From PHAA01 sp964457945 (lineage in GTDB: Bacteria > Bacillota > Syntrophomonadia > Syntrophomonadales > Syntrophomonadaceae): DNA of 64,000 nucleotides. The stretch is taken from contig CAYWFX010000002.1 in NCBI GenBank assembly GCA_964457945.1, forward strand, positions 62,001 through 126,000, read 5' to 3'. The notes under the pieces were generated by a model. The model saw only the letters and a program-made list of their open reading frames with translations. It ran no database searches and was not told where the DNA came from. Positions 1 through 8,437 of the stretch are shown piece after piece (position 1 is the stretch's first letter; each line of letters starts with the position of its first letter). The translations under genes were made by a program, and so were the position numbers.

Positions 1-358
1 CCTGCACGGATTCATCATTCAGACCCAGGTTTAATATGGTATCCATCATACCTGGCATAGAAACAGCGGCACCAGACCTTACTGAAACAAGTAGTGGGTT
101 ATCCTTATCACCAAATTGCTTGCCGGTTTTCTGCTCCAGTTTACCTAAAGCGCTAAAGGCATCTTCCAACATTCCGGGTGGAAACTCCTGGTTTAGAGCC
201 AGATATTCATTACAAGCTTCAGCGGTAATGGTAAAGCCAGGCGGAACAGGCAAACCTATTCTGGTCATTTCAGCCAGATTAGCACCTTTTCCTCCCAATA
301 CCATTTTCATTTCCGATCTTCCTTCTTCGAATAAATAAATGAATTTCTTACTAGACAT
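1..358 (-). CDS. ppdK: Pyruvate, phosphate dikinase, N-terminal part (cut by window edge)
   Basis: Reverse translation from the ATG at 358 gives MSSKKFIYLFEEGRSEMKMV, followed by the LGGKGANLAEM motif typical of the PPDK nucleotide-binding N-terminus and then a VRSGAAVSMPGMMDTILNLG stretch, which is a PPDK signature. The enzyme interconverts pyruvate, ATP and phosphate with PEP, AMP and pyrophosphate in the cytosol. Only about 119 residues are in the window; the rest lies to the left. An AGGAGG-like site at 362-369 sets the start, and the gene overlaps the ppsR stop by 8 bases, so the two are translationally coupled. That pairing with its own regulatory kinase/phosphatase supports the call. 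Confidence 0.93.
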   Translation of the reverse strand, partial: MSSKKFIYLFEEGRSEMKMVLGGKGANLAEMTRIGLPVPPGFTITAEACNEYLALNQEFPPGMLEDAFSALGKLEQKTGKQFGDKDNPLLVSVRSGAAVSMPGMMDTILNLGLNDESVQ

Positions 359-1172
359 TGCTTAACCTCCTATAGTAGATTTCCAGTATTTTGCTGGCCG
401 TTTCCTCCACAGCACGATTAGTTACATCGATGACAGGACAACCAAGTCTCTTCATCAATTTGTCTGCAAATTCCAACTCTTCCAGAATGCGTTCGAAATT
501 GGCATAGTTGGCCTGTCCGGTTAGACCTAGCGTTTTTAGACGTTCGGTACGAATATTATTCAATAACTCCGGCTTAATAACCAGCCCAATTACCTTGCCT
601 CGCTCCACCTTAAAGAGTTCCTCGGGAGGTGCAACTTCAGGTACCAGAGGCACATTGGCTACTTTTATGCGTTTGTGAGCCAGGTACATGGATAGGGGCG
701 TTTTGGAAGTTCTTGAAACACCTACCAGCACAATATCCGCCTGTGCAATTCCCCGCGGGTCTTTGCCATCGTCATATCGTACTGCAAATTCAACCGCCTC
801 AACCCGTCGATAATACATTTCATCCACTTTACGCAACAGCCCGGGTTCCCTCTTAGGTATCAGATGGCTGGCCTGCTCAAATGCAGAAATTATTGGCCCT
901 AATATATCAACACATACTACCCCCGCCTTGTCAGCCTCCTGCCTTAGGAATTGTGCCAGGTCATCCAGAACCAGGGTATAGGCAATCATGAAATGGTTCT
1001 CAACTGCCTGGTGTACCACTTCCTCCAAGGTAGCTTCATCAGATATATTAGGAATTTGCCTTATTTCCATAGCCCCGGAGTTAAACTGACTGGCTGCGGC
1101 TCTGACTACCATTTCTGCCGTCTCGCCAATGGAGTCGGATACAATAAAAACTCCTGGTAAATGATTTGTCAA
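351..1172 (-). CDS. ppsR: PPDK regulatory protein (DUF299 kinase/pyrophosphorylase)
   Basis: 273 residues, the normal family length. It carries the DUF299 P-loop-like motif GVSRTSKTPLSMYLA (about residues 150-165) and the conserved VANVPLVPE that follows. Family members are bifunctional: they phosphorylate PPDK with ADP as donor to switch it off and remove that phosphate with inorganic phosphate to switch it on. The gene lies directly upstream of ppdK (8-base overlap) and 21 bases after the CcpN-like gene, the same regulator/enzyme neighbourhood as yqfL-ccpN in Bacillus. The start is a TTG behind a GGGGG tract and is the least certain part of the call. Confidence 0.92.
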   Translation of the reverse strand: MTNHLPGVFIVSDSIGETAEMVVRAAASQFNSGAMEIRQIPNISDEATLEEVVHQAVENHFMIAYTLVLDDLAQFLRQEADKAGVVCVDILGPIISAFEQASHLIPKREPGLLRKVDEMYYRRVEAVEFAVRYDDGKDPRGIAQADIVLVGVSRTSKTPLSMYLAHKRIKVANVPLVPEVAPPEELFKVERGKVIGLVIKPELLNNIRTERLKTLGLTGQANYANFERILEELEFADKLMKRLGCPVIDVTNRAVEETASKILEIYYRRLSNV

Positions 1173-1193
1173 AATCCAAAAACCCCCTTTTGT

Positions 1194-1841
1194 CTATTTA
1201 TGGGCCAGATCCAAAAATAATCGGGCAATGTTCGTCTTGGTAATTCTACCCACCACCTCAAACTTTTCCTCGCCTGGAGCACATATGAAGCATTTTACCA
1301 CCGGCAGACAATCCACCTCGTGCTCCACAATCGTCTTCACTGCTGCCACTACTGTATCCTCTCCAGCAACTGTGATTACATTAGGCATTCGAGTCATTAT
1401 AACGCTTACCGGTACCTTGTGGATATCCGCTTTCCCCAAAGTGGTTTTCAATAAATCTTTTCGTGACACCAGACCCGCTAAGTAATTGTCACTATCAACT
1501 ACAAAAATCGTTCCAGTATCCTCCATAAACAATGTCACAATAGCATCATAAATGCTGCACTTTTCCTTCACCACCACGGCCATTGACATAATATCCTTAA
1601 TCCGATACATGTTAAGAATTTTCTTGATTTCATTGTGAGCTCCATCATTTTTATAGGTATAACCCACCCGTGGTTTAGCTTCCAAGTAACCTGACATGGT
1701 CAAAACAGCCAGATCCGGACGTAGAGCTGCCCGGGTAACTTCTAGTAAATCGGCTATATTTTCACCGGTAATCGGCCCCTGGTTCTTGACGATTTCTAGT
1801 ATCTTTCCCTGGCGTTCATTCAGTTCGATTATTTTCACCAC
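1194..1841 (-). CDS. ccpN: CcpN-like transcriptional repressor (HTH plus CBS pair)
   Basis: 215 residues. The N-terminal ~65 residues form a winged helix-turn-helix (ILEIVKNQGPITGENIADLL, then TRAALRPDLAVLTMSGYL). Residues about 80-205 hold two CBS-domain repeats (IKDIMSM...DAIVTLF, and VSVIMTRMPNVITVAGEDTV). This is the layout of CcpN, the repressor of gluconeogenic genes that senses the adenylate state. Sitting immediately upstream of ppsR and ppdK, it probably controls that PEP-forming step. Two tandem GTG codons at the 5' end leave the exact start open. The 84-base gap to glyS (1842-1925) is AT-rich, with TATAAT-like hexamers on the minus strand. Confidence 0.85.
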   Translation of the reverse strand: MVKIIELNERQGKILEIVKNQGPITGENIADLLEVTRAALRPDLAVLTMSGYLEAKPRVGYTYKNDGAHNEIKKILNMYRIKDIMSMAVVVKEKCSIYDAIVTLFMEDTGTIFVVDSDNYLAGLVSRKDLLKTTLGKADIHKVPVSVIMTRMPNVITVAGEDTVVAAVKTIVEHEVDCLPVVKCFICAPGEEKFEVVGRITKTNIARLFLDLAHK

Positions 1842-1925
1842 CCAATTATGCTATACTATTTAGGTAAAATAGCTCTAATTATTATACTATATAGATTAAA
1901 AAAATCCTATTGGGAACGAAGATTT

Positions 1926-3995
1926 TTATGGCATAACTTTACTGAAATCTGCCAGGCAATTACACAAACCGACAATGGCCTTTAATATTCCCAACCGAGC
2001 CGCTTTCAGTTCTTCATCTTCAACCATTACCATTACCGCCTCGAAGAATTGATCAATATCCGTTCGCATTCCCGCCAGCATTTCCAGGGCTGCTTCATAA
2101 CGCTTTTCCTTAACCGCAATCTCTACCATGGGCCTTAACTGAAGATAGTGCTGGTAGAGAGCTTTTTCGCTGGCATCCTCCAAAACCTCAGTCCGCACTG
2201 CTGCGCTTTCCCACTTCCGGGAGAGATTATAGGAGCGGTTAAATACTACCTGGAAATCTTCCCACTGGGAAGCCATTTTGAACTTACGAAGCACTTCAGC
2301 TCTTAATATGACTTCGCTCAAATCGCCCCCGGCCTGATATAGTACCGCATCTATTACATCATACGACATACCACGGTCCAACATTATTCCCCGCATTCTT
2401 TGCAGGATAAAATCCATCAGATCATTTACCGTTTCCTCCCGGTTTCTGTCCGGATTTAACATTTGTACACCTTCATAGGCGTGCCCTATCAATTGGCGCA
2501 AATCTAATTTTAATCTCAGATCTACAATAATATTTACGATCCCCAGGGCCTGACGCCTTAAAGCATAGGGGTCCTGAGAACCGGATGGTTTAATGCCAAT
2601 AGCAAAAAATGCTGTCAGATTACAGAGCTTCTCCGCCAGGGACAGAACTATCCCTGTTTCCGAAGCAGGTAAACTGTCACCTGCAAATCTGGGTAGATAA
2701 TGTTCCAGAATGGCATCGGCAACCTCGCTGTCTTCTCCACCCTCATTGGCATAATAACGTCCCATAATTCCCTGCAGCTCAGGGAACTCGTATACCATGT
2801 TGCTGCGCAGGTCAGCTTTACAAAGGTAGGCCGCCCGATCCAGCTTCTCAGGGGAAGACAATCCGTTCACTTGACCAACGTGAACCGCCATATCCTGCAA
2901 TCTTCCCACTTTATCCAGAAGACTACCCAGGCGTTCATGGAACAAGACTTCTTTAAGACCCGGCACCATTTCTTCTAAAGGCTTCTGGGTATCTTCCTTC
3001 CAGAAAAATAGGGCATCCTCAAGGCGAGCCTTCAGAACCCTTTCATTACCGGCTTTAACCAGATCCAGTCGATAATCGGTGCCATTTCTGACTCCAATAA
3101 AAGCTGACAGCAACTTATTACCAACATCAAAAACCGGGAAATACCGCTGGTGCTCAATCATACTGGTAGTCAAAACCTCAGGGGGTACATCCAGGTAAGA
3201 CGCGGAAAATTCGCCATAAAAAGCAGTCGGGTATTCCACCAAAAAGGTCACTTCATTTAATAGATGCTCATTTTCCATAGCCCTGCCACCTGCACTATTG
3301 GCCACTTCCTGAACCTGCTGCCAAATCATTTTCCTTCTCTCATCCTGATCGACTATCACATAATGGCTCCGTAGTCCTGCAAAGTAGCCATCTATGCTTT
3401 CCACTATAATCGGCTCGGGAGCTAAAAAGCGGTGCCCCAAAGTGTAATTAGAGCTAAGTACATTTTCTACCTGCAGGTTTATGAATTTATCCCCGTACAG
3501 AGCCAGAAGCCACCTTATAGGACGGGCGAAGCGGGTATGATAATAACCCCAGCGCATGGATTTAGGAAAGCTCAAGGAATTAATAATATCCAGCAAAATA
3601 CCAGGTAATAGCGATTCGGTTTGGCCTCCGACCTCTTTCTTAATGGCAAATACATATTCCACCCCGGCAACTTCCCGGATTTCCAAATCAGATACTTCTA
3701 TTCCCTGACCACGGGCAAACCCCATGGCAGCTTTGCTGGGACTACCATCTTGATCATAAGCACTGCTTTTTTTTGGTCCTTTGTTTTCAATCAAAGCATC
3801 ATCCTGATTCTCCTGAAGACCCTTTATATACAAGACCAAACGACGAGGAGTTCCCAGAGTATCAAAACTTGTATATTTAATTCTCTTCTCCTGTAATTTT
3901 TGAGCGGTAATCGTTTTGAAATCCTCCAGTGACCTACCCATAAAAGCCGAAGGCATTTCTTCCACGCCTATTTCCAAAAGAAAATCTCTGTTCAT
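1926..3995 (-). CDS. glyS: Glycyl-tRNA synthetase beta subunit
   Basis: 689 residues, normal for the bacterial alpha2beta2 glycyl-tRNA synthetase beta chain. The N-terminus MNRDFLLEIGVEEMPSAFM and the internal motif SFPKSMRWG are family hallmarks, and the C-terminal part carries the DALR-type anticodon-recognition region (AVLYQAGGDLSEVILRAEVL). With GlyQ it charges tRNA-Gly in the cytosol. The ATG overlaps the glyQ stop by one base (TAATG), indicating coupled translation. Expression is expected to depend on the glycine T-box ahead of glyQ. Confidence 0.97.
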   Translation of the reverse strand: MNRDFLLEIGVEEMPSAFMGRSLEDFKTITAQKLQEKRIKYTSFDTLGTPRRLVLYIKGLQENQDDALIENKGPKKSSAYDQDGSPSKAAMGFARGQGIEVSDLEIREVAGVEYVFAIKKEVGGQTESLLPGILLDIINSLSFPKSMRWGYYHTRFARPIRWLLALYGDKFINLQVENVLSSNYTLGHRFLAPEPIIVESIDGYFAGLRSHYVIVDQDERRKMIWQQVQEVANSAGGRAMENEHLLNEVTFLVEYPTAFYGEFSASYLDVPPEVLTTSMIEHQRYFPVFDVGNKLLSAFIGVRNGTDYRLDLVKAGNERVLKARLEDALFFWKEDTQKPLEEMVPGLKEVLFHERLGSLLDKVGRLQDMAVHVGQVNGLSSPEKLDRAAYLCKADLRSNMVYEFPELQGIMGRYYANEGGEDSEVADAILEHYLPRFAGDSLPASETGIVLSLAEKLCNLTAFFAIGIKPSGSQDPYALRRQALGIVNIIVDLRLKLDLRQLIGHAYEGVQMLNPDRNREETVNDLMDFILQRMRGIMLDRGMSYDVIDAVLYQAGGDLSEVILRAEVLRKFKMASQWEDFQVVFNRSYNLSRKWESAAVRTEVLEDASEKALYQHYLQLRPMVEIAVKEKRYEAALEMLAGMRTDIDQFFEAVMVMVEDEELKAARLGILKAIVGLCNCLADFSKVMP

Positions 3996-4909
3996 TATCC
4001 CTCAACCTCCTCAGCTTTTAAGAGTTCTTTTCTCAAGTTTTCATCCTTTAAGAGAGGGTACCCCAGTCTTTCCCTTTGCTCCAGGTACTCCTTTGCAACT
4101 GTACGGGCCAGGTTACGCACCCGACCAATATACCCAGTACGTTCAGTGACACTGATAGCTCCCCGGGCATCCAGGAGATTAAAAAGATGCGAGCATTTCA
4201 ATACATAATCGTAAGCCGGTTGAGGCAGCTTCAGGGCAGCCACTCGCCGAGCTTCCTCCTCACAGAGGTTAAACATGGTGGTCAAAGTAGCTACATCGGC
4301 CACAGTAAAATTATAGTGCGAATAATCCACCTCAGATTGGTGGTGAACATCCGCATAGCTAATTCCGTCTACCCATTCAACGTCATAGATACTTTCCTTG
4401 TTCTGAATATACATGGCAATGCGCTCAATACCATAAGTAATTTCGGCACTGACCGGATAGCAATCAAAGCTTCCGCACTGCTGGAAATAGGTGAACTGGG
4501 TGATTTCCATGCCATCCAGCCATACTTCCCAACCCAAACCCCATGCACCCAGGGTGGGTGATTCCCAGTTATCCTCTACCAGCCTTATATCATGTTTTTC
4601 CGGCTCAATACCAAGATTACGCAAGCTTTCCAGATAAAGCTCAATCACGTTATCCGGGGAGGGCTTAAGTATCACTTGAAACTGGTAATAATGCTGCAAA
4701 CGGTTGGGGTTTTCCCCGTATCTGCCGTCCGTAGGGCGGCGCGAAGGCTCTACATACGCTACTTTCCATGGCTCCGGACCCAGGGAGCGTAAAAATGTGG
4801 CTGGGTTCATGGTTCCTGCACCCTTCTCCATATCATAGGGCTGTTGAATAATGCAGCCCTGTTTGCTCCAGAATTCCTGCAGGTTCATTAACATTTCCTG
4901 AAAATTCAT
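3995..4909 (-). CDS. glyQ: Glycyl-tRNA synthetase alpha subunit
   Basis: 304 residues from the ATG at 4909 (MNFQEMLMNLQEFW). The class II core is plain: GAGTMNPATFLRSLGPEPW, VEPSRRPTDGRYG and TYGIERIAMY. An open frame continues upstream to 5044, but that stretch is the T-box leader RNA, not protein. AGGAGG at about 4917-4922 with 7-base spacing fixes the start at 4909. It forms the catalytic half of the tetrameric GlyRS with the overlapping glyS. Confidence 0.97.
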   Translation of the reverse strand: MNFQEMLMNLQEFWSKQGCIIQQPYDMEKGAGTMNPATFLRSLGPEPWKVAYVEPSRRPTDGRYGENPNRLQHYYQFQVILKPSPDNVIELYLESLRNLGIEPEKHDIRLVEDNWESPTLGAWGLGWEVWLDGMEITQFTYFQQCGSFDCYPVSAEITYGIERIAMYIQNKESIYDVEWVDGISYADVHHQSEVDYSHYNFTVADVATLTTMFNLCEEEARRVAALKLPQPAYDYVLKCSHLFNLLDARGAISVTERTGYIGRVRNLARTVAKEYLEQRERLGYPLLKDENLRKELLKAEEVEG

Positions 4910-4925
4910 CACAACCAACCTCCTA

Positions 4926-5105
4926 TTTAAAATAAAAAAAGCCCGTAACCTAACAGGGACGGGATTAACCCGCGGTTCCACCCTGATTGGCACGTAGCCC
5001 ACCTCTTGAATACCTTTATACTCCGAAGCGCCTTCAGACATCACCTTTACCGGTTCCCATCTTCCCGGCTCTCTGTAAAAGGCAATTTATCTTACTACTC
5101 TCCAT
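4926..5105 (-). promoter_or_regulatory. T-box leader for glyQS, glycine (GGC) specifier
   Basis: Read on the minus strand, the leader holds the T-box bulge consensus AGGGTGGAACCGCGG (about 4970-4984), an AGAGAGC segment in stem I, and a GAAGGC specifier-loop context with GGC (a glycine codon) at 5030-5032. Downstream is an intrinsic terminator whose arms CCCGT/ACGGG are followed by a run of seven T (about 4930-4955). Uncharged tRNA-Gly should pair with the specifier and the bulge, stabilise the antiterminator and allow glyQS transcription. This follows directly from established T-box biology and from the matched downstream genes. Confidence 0.93.
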
Positions 5106-5158
5106 CATTGATTAGCTATGAAATTCATAAATAGTTTAGCAACTTAAACCAGGGCTTG

Positions 5159-5917
5159 TCAATTGGAAAGCAATACGGATTGTTTCAACCAACGGATAGT
5201 ATTCTTCACCTTAAACCGTCTTTCCAAGTGGTATTCCAGGTATCTTTCCAAGAAAAACTCTACCTGCTGCATAGCTATGGGTGAAGCCTTAACCCGCTGC
5301 ACAGTTTGAAGCTTACCTTCACAAAGCAGTTTTATAATTGCTACACTTTCTCCCCCCAGCACTATCACAGAATCCCCTGCTCCTCTACAAGAACTGCATA
5401 ACAAGCCGCCTTCAGAAAGGCTGAATTTGAAATCACTTAATTTTAGTGAACCGCAGAGGACGCATTGATCCATAACCGGTTTGTATCCGAGGTTTACCAA
5501 GAGCCAGCTTTCAAAATATCGCACCAGCATCAAATTTAATCCCTGCTCATTTATAAGCTCCATAATCTCTACCAGCGTAGCGTACAAATTCGGTAGGGGA
5601 GCTCGTTCCAGCAGGCTTTTATCCAGCAGTTCCATAATATACATCGAGTACAGGGTCCTATGGATATCCTCCCGGGAATTACCGAAAAAATCTATTATTT
5701 TTCCCTGAGTGATTAAATCCATATCCCTACCCCGGTTTAAAAATAATAACGAATGACAGAAGGGTTGGACACAGCCCCGCAGGCTGCTCTTAGCCTTTTT
5801 TACCCCTTTGGCAACTGCTGTTATTTTGCCCTCTTTTTCCGAAAATATCGTAAGCAATTGGTCGCTTTCGCGCAAATCCCTATTTTTTAATATGATGGAA
5901 CGACTTTGGTAATACAT
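5159..5917 (-). CDS. recO: DNA repair protein RecO
   Basis: 252 residues from ATG 5917 (MYYQSRSIILKNRDLRESDQ). The N-terminal OB-fold is followed by the RecO zinc motif CVLCGS and CSSCRG in the central region. RecO loads RecA onto SSB-coated DNA together with RecR and anneals complementary strands. The open frame extends upstream through a 43-bp-arm palindrome, but AAGGAG just before 5917 marks the true start. The palindrome therefore sits in the 5' untranslated stretch between deoC and recO. The gene order era-deoC-recO-glyQ resembles other Clostridia. Confidence 0.95.
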   Translation of the reverse strand: MYYQSRSIILKNRDLRESDQLLTIFSEKEGKITAVAKGVKKAKSSLRGCVQPFCHSLLFLNRGRDMDLITQGKIIDFFGNSREDIHRTLYSMYIMELLDKSLLERAPLPNLYATLVEIMELINEQGLNLMLVRYFESWLLVNLGYKPVMDQCVLCGSLKLSDFKFSLSEGGLLCSSCRGAGDSVIVLGGESVAIIKLLCEGKLQTVQRVKASPIAMQQVEFFLERYLEYHLERRFKVKNTIRWLKQSVLLSN

Positions 5918-5928
5918 TAATTCTCCTT

Positions 5929-6014
5929 TATAAGCGAAGTGAACAAGGGGACGGTTCTGCTGTTCACTTCGCGAAGTGAACAGCAGAACCGTCCCCTTGT
6001 TCACTTCGCTTATA
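5929..6014. repeat. 86-bp perfect palindrome (GGGGAC-type element)
   Basis: Two perfectly complementary 43-base arms meet at 5971/5972 with no loop (centre CTTCG|CGAAG). The arms contain AAGGGGACGGTTCTGCTG, and the same GGGGAC/GTCCCC core recurs at 6678, 13717, 26062, 38380 and 58672. The palindrome covers the last codons of deoC and the leader of recO. It resembles the REP/IMU class mobilised by RAYT transposases, and one RAYT gene is present at 26088-26858. The link is inferred from shared core sequence. Confidence 0.9.
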
Positions 6015-6659
6015 CTCATCTATCAGCATGCTGGCACTACTGGTACCAAGTCGATTTACACCTAAGTCAAGTAATTTCAAGGCAAAAGCCAGGCTTTTTA
6101 TTCCACCGGAAGCTTTAACCTTCAATTCCTTGGATTTATAGGCATTTATTGTATGTATATCCTCTAAATTTACCCCTCGAGTAGAAAAGCCAGTGGACGT
6201 TTTTATAAAATCCGCCCCAGAATTATTTATTAATCGAATTAGCATAATTAGCTCATTGACGGTCAGCAGGGCAGTCTCAACAATAATCTTAGCCAGGAAA
6301 TCTCGTTTCTTTTTAAGAGCCAGCAGCTCGTCTATTTCTTGGCCTACTGTTATCAAATCCTGGTCTTTTAGGGCCCCTAGGTTTATAACCATATCAAGTT
6401 CATCCGCACCATCATCCAAGGCCTTCGCGGCAGAATACATTTTAGCTGATAAGCCATCTGCACCTAGCGGAAACCCTATTACCGTGCAGAGTTTTACCTC
6501 ACTGCCAGATAGCAATTTCTCTGCCAGGGACAGTCGAGATGGATTAACGCAAACGGCAGCCATTTTATACCTGGCTGCCTCCCTGCATAAATGCCGTATA
6601 TCACTTTCAGTGGCCTCCGGTCTCAGGTTAGTACTGTCTAAATAGGAGGCTAAATCCAT
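5964..6659 (-). CDS. deoC: Deoxyribose-phosphate aldolase
   Basis: 231 residues from ATG 6659 (MDLASYLDSTNLRPEATESD), chosen because GGAG lies 7 bases ahead; the longer frame to 6746 runs through repeat DNA. The class I aldolase lysines are visible in AKIIVETALL and KVKASGGIKS, with FIKTSTGFSTRG between them. It splits 2-deoxyribose-5-phosphate into glyceraldehyde-3-phosphate and acetaldehyde, matching the neighbouring cytidine deaminase in pyrimidine nucleoside salvage. The last ~16 residues are encoded by the 86-bp palindrome, so the normal C-terminus seems to have been replaced or extended. Confidence 0.95.
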   Translation of the reverse strand: MDLASYLDSTNLRPEATESDIRHLCREAARYKMAAVCVNPSRLSLAEKLLSGSEVKLCTVIGFPLGADGLSAKMYSAAKALDDGADELDMVINLGALKDQDLITVGQEIDELLALKKKRDFLAKIIVETALLTVNELIMLIRLINNSGADFIKTSTGFSTRGVNLEDIHTINAYKSKELKVKASGGIKSLAFALKLLDLGVNRLGTSSASMLIDEYKRSEQGDGSAVHFAK

Positions 6660-6677
6660 ATTCTCACTCCATTCAAT

Positions 6678-6755
6678 GTACGGGGACACACCGGTAAGGT
6701 ACAGGGACACACCTTCTGCTAAGGAACGTCCCTGGGTATGAAGCAATGTCCCCCT
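6678..6755. repeat. REP-like nested inverted repeat between deoC and era
   Basis: Two 15-base direct copies differing by one base (GTACGGGGACACACC at 6678 and GTACAGGGACACACC at 6699) face TGTCCCC at 6747 and GTCCCT at 6728 in inverted orientation. The outer GGGGACA/TGTCCCC and inner AGGGAC/GTCCCT pairs share almost the same axis, so the RNA could form a nested hairpin. It belongs to the same GGGGAC family as the palindrome at 5929-6014. Confidence 0.7.
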
Positions 6756-6758
6756 GTT

Positions 6759-7640
6759 TTATAGGTGATAGCCTAGCTGGCTGAGGTTGGATTCGCTGTC
6801 ACGCCAGTTCTTTTTCACTTTAACCCACAAATCTAAGTATACCGAAGATTCAAGCATTTTTTCTATATCAATTCGCGATTGCTCGCCGATCTGTTTAAGC
6901 ATCGACCCGCTTTTACCGATTATAATGCCCTTCTGGGAATCTCTCTCGGTATAAATAACGGCTCTAACGTACACCTTGCCCGTCCCCTGATTTTTAAACT
7001 CCTCAACTTCCACAGCTAGTGAATGCGGGACTTCATCCCTGGTAAGTATCAAGGCTTTTTCTCTGATTAGCTCAGCCACAATAAAAGATACCGGTTGGTC
7101 GGTCAGGTCATCTTCGGAGTAATAAAGCGGTCCTTCCGGTAAATACTTAACGGTTTTATCCAGCAGCACATCCAGATTAGTAGCCTGAACTGCGGAAATG
7201 GGTACAAGTTCAGTAAAATTCATCTGGTTATAAAAAGGTTGAATAAATTCCTTAACCTCTTTTTCCCCAACCAGATCAATCTTGTTTACTATCAGGAATA
7301 CCGGAACCTCAGACTTCTTCAATTGTTCGATTATGAACTGCTCTCCCCCGCCGAAAGGCTTGGTGGCATCGGTCATATAATAGATTATATCGACTTCATT
7401 CATACTACGGGTTGAGACTTTCAACATATACTCGCCCAATAGATGTTTGGGCTTGTGCATACCAGGGGTATCCACAAAAATAATCTGCCCCTGCTCAGAA
7501 GTAAGAACCCCCTGGATTCTAGTCCTGGTGGTCTGGGGCTTTTCCGAAACGATGGCTATTTTGGCGCCAATGAGTGTATTAATTAAAGTGGATTTGCCCA
7601 CATTGGGCCTACCCACAATACTTACAAATCCAGATTTCAC
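6759..7640 (-). CDS. era: GTPase Era
   Basis: 293 residues. G1 GRPNVGKS (10-17), G3 DTPG (57-60) and G4 NKID (119-122) are intact, and the C-terminal third has the KH domain with GIIIGKSGSMLKQIG. Era binds the 3' end of 16S rRNA and assists 30S maturation at the membrane. The start is a GTG with GGAGGG 10 bases ahead, right after the cdd stop. It lies in a cdd-era run typical of Firmicutes. Confidence 0.97.
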   Translation of the reverse strand: MKSGFVSIVGRPNVGKSTLINTLIGAKIAIVSEKPQTTRTRIQGVLTSEQGQIIFVDTPGMHKPKHLLGEYMLKVSTRSMNEVDIIYYMTDATKPFGGGEQFIIEQLKKSEVPVFLIVNKIDLVGEKEVKEFIQPFYNQMNFTELVPISAVQATNLDVLLDKTVKYLPEGPLYYSEDDLTDQPVSFIVAELIREKALILTRDEVPHSLAVEVEEFKNQGTGKVYVRAVIYTERDSQKGIIIGKSGSMLKQIGEQSRIDIEKMLESSVYLDLWVKVKKNWRDSESNLSQLGYHL

Positions 7641-7642
7641 TA

Positions 7643-8047
7643 TTATTTAACCCTCCTGCTCGAAGTGTCTAAAGAAAAAACCTGTGGCAACATCTCACCC
7701 AGATAATATTCCCTAAAATCATCGTTTTCATTGACCGCAATTATCTTGATATTCGTGGAGAACTCTGCCAAAACCTGCAGGCAAGCTCCACAAGGATATA
7801 AATAATCTAAACCGCTGCCTGCTATAGCGATAGATTTAAATTGGCATTCACCGGCAATAACAGCCTTAAATACAGCAATTCGTTCCGCACAAACCGTTAG
7901 GCCATAGGAGGCATTTTCAACGTTAGCTCCGGTATATATTTGCCCCTCTTCGGTTAATAAGGCGGCTCCCACTTTGAAACCAGAATAAGGAGCATAAGCC
8001 TGCCTTTGGGCTTGCCGTGCCACCGCAACCAGGTCAGCCAGATTCAT
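7643..8047 (-). CDS. cdd: Cytidine deaminase
   Basis: 134 residues, the homotetrameric short form. The zinc site is complete: the TVCAERIA motif gives C53 and the catalytic E55, and PCGAC gives C86 and C89. It deaminates cytidine and deoxycytidine to uridine and deoxyuridine for salvage. GGAG precedes ATG 8047. It is two bases from era and 24 bases from dgkA, inside one minus-strand operon. Confidence 0.97.
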   Translation of the reverse strand: MNLADLVAVARQAQRQAYAPYSGFKVGAALLTEEGQIYTGANVENASYGLTVCAERIAVFKAVIAGECQFKSIAIAGSGLDYLYPCGACLQVLAEFSTNIKIIAVNENDDFREYYLGEMLPQVFSLDTSSRRVK

Positions 8048-8071
8048 ATCTGTATTTCTCCTTATAAAGAG

Positions 8072-8428
8072 TTAGATTAATTTCATCAGATAGGGACCAA
8101 AAACCAGAATCCCAATAACAACAGCATTAATGGCTGTAAGGAGTACGCCTCCGGCAGCCAGGTCTTTGGCCAGCTTAGCCAGCGGATGACTATCTTCGGT
8201 AATCAGGTCTACCGTTTTTTCGATGGCAGTATTAATGGTTTCTGCGGATAGAACCATAAATATCGTAAGCATTAATAAAGTCCATTCCATCCTGTTTACC
8301 CCCAGGACAAAAGCAGTGCTTATCGCGGTTATTGCCGCCAGCAGGTGAATCTTCATATTTCTGCCGCTGGCTACCGAGTAAACAATCCCCTGAATCGCGC
8401 AGGAGAAACTCCGGCTAAACCTCTCCAT
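8072..8428 (-). CDS. dgkA: Diacylglycerol/undecaprenol kinase, DgkA type
   Basis: 118 residues with three hydrophobic helices and the DgkA signature AETINTAIEKTVDL (about 67-80). In Gram-positives this small trimeric membrane kinase mostly phosphorylates undecaprenol, feeding cell-wall lipid carrier supply. It ends 9 bases before the ybeY gene's stop, in the conserved ybeY-dgkA-cdd-era order. Confidence 0.95.
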   Translation of the reverse strand: MERFSRSFSCAIQGIVYSVASGRNMKIHLLAAITAISTAFVLGVNRMEWTLLMLTIFMVLSAETINTAIEKTVDLITEDSHPLAKLAKDLAAGGVLLTAINAVVIGILVFGPYLMKLI

Positions 8429-8437
8429 CTGGACATT

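Noticed and set aside
4076..4561. 161-codon plus-strand frame
   Set aside because: Antisense shadow of glyQ.
4910..5044. N-terminal extension of glyQ to 5044
   Set aside because: The stretch is the T-box antiterminator/terminator region; a strong ribosome-binding site marks 4909.
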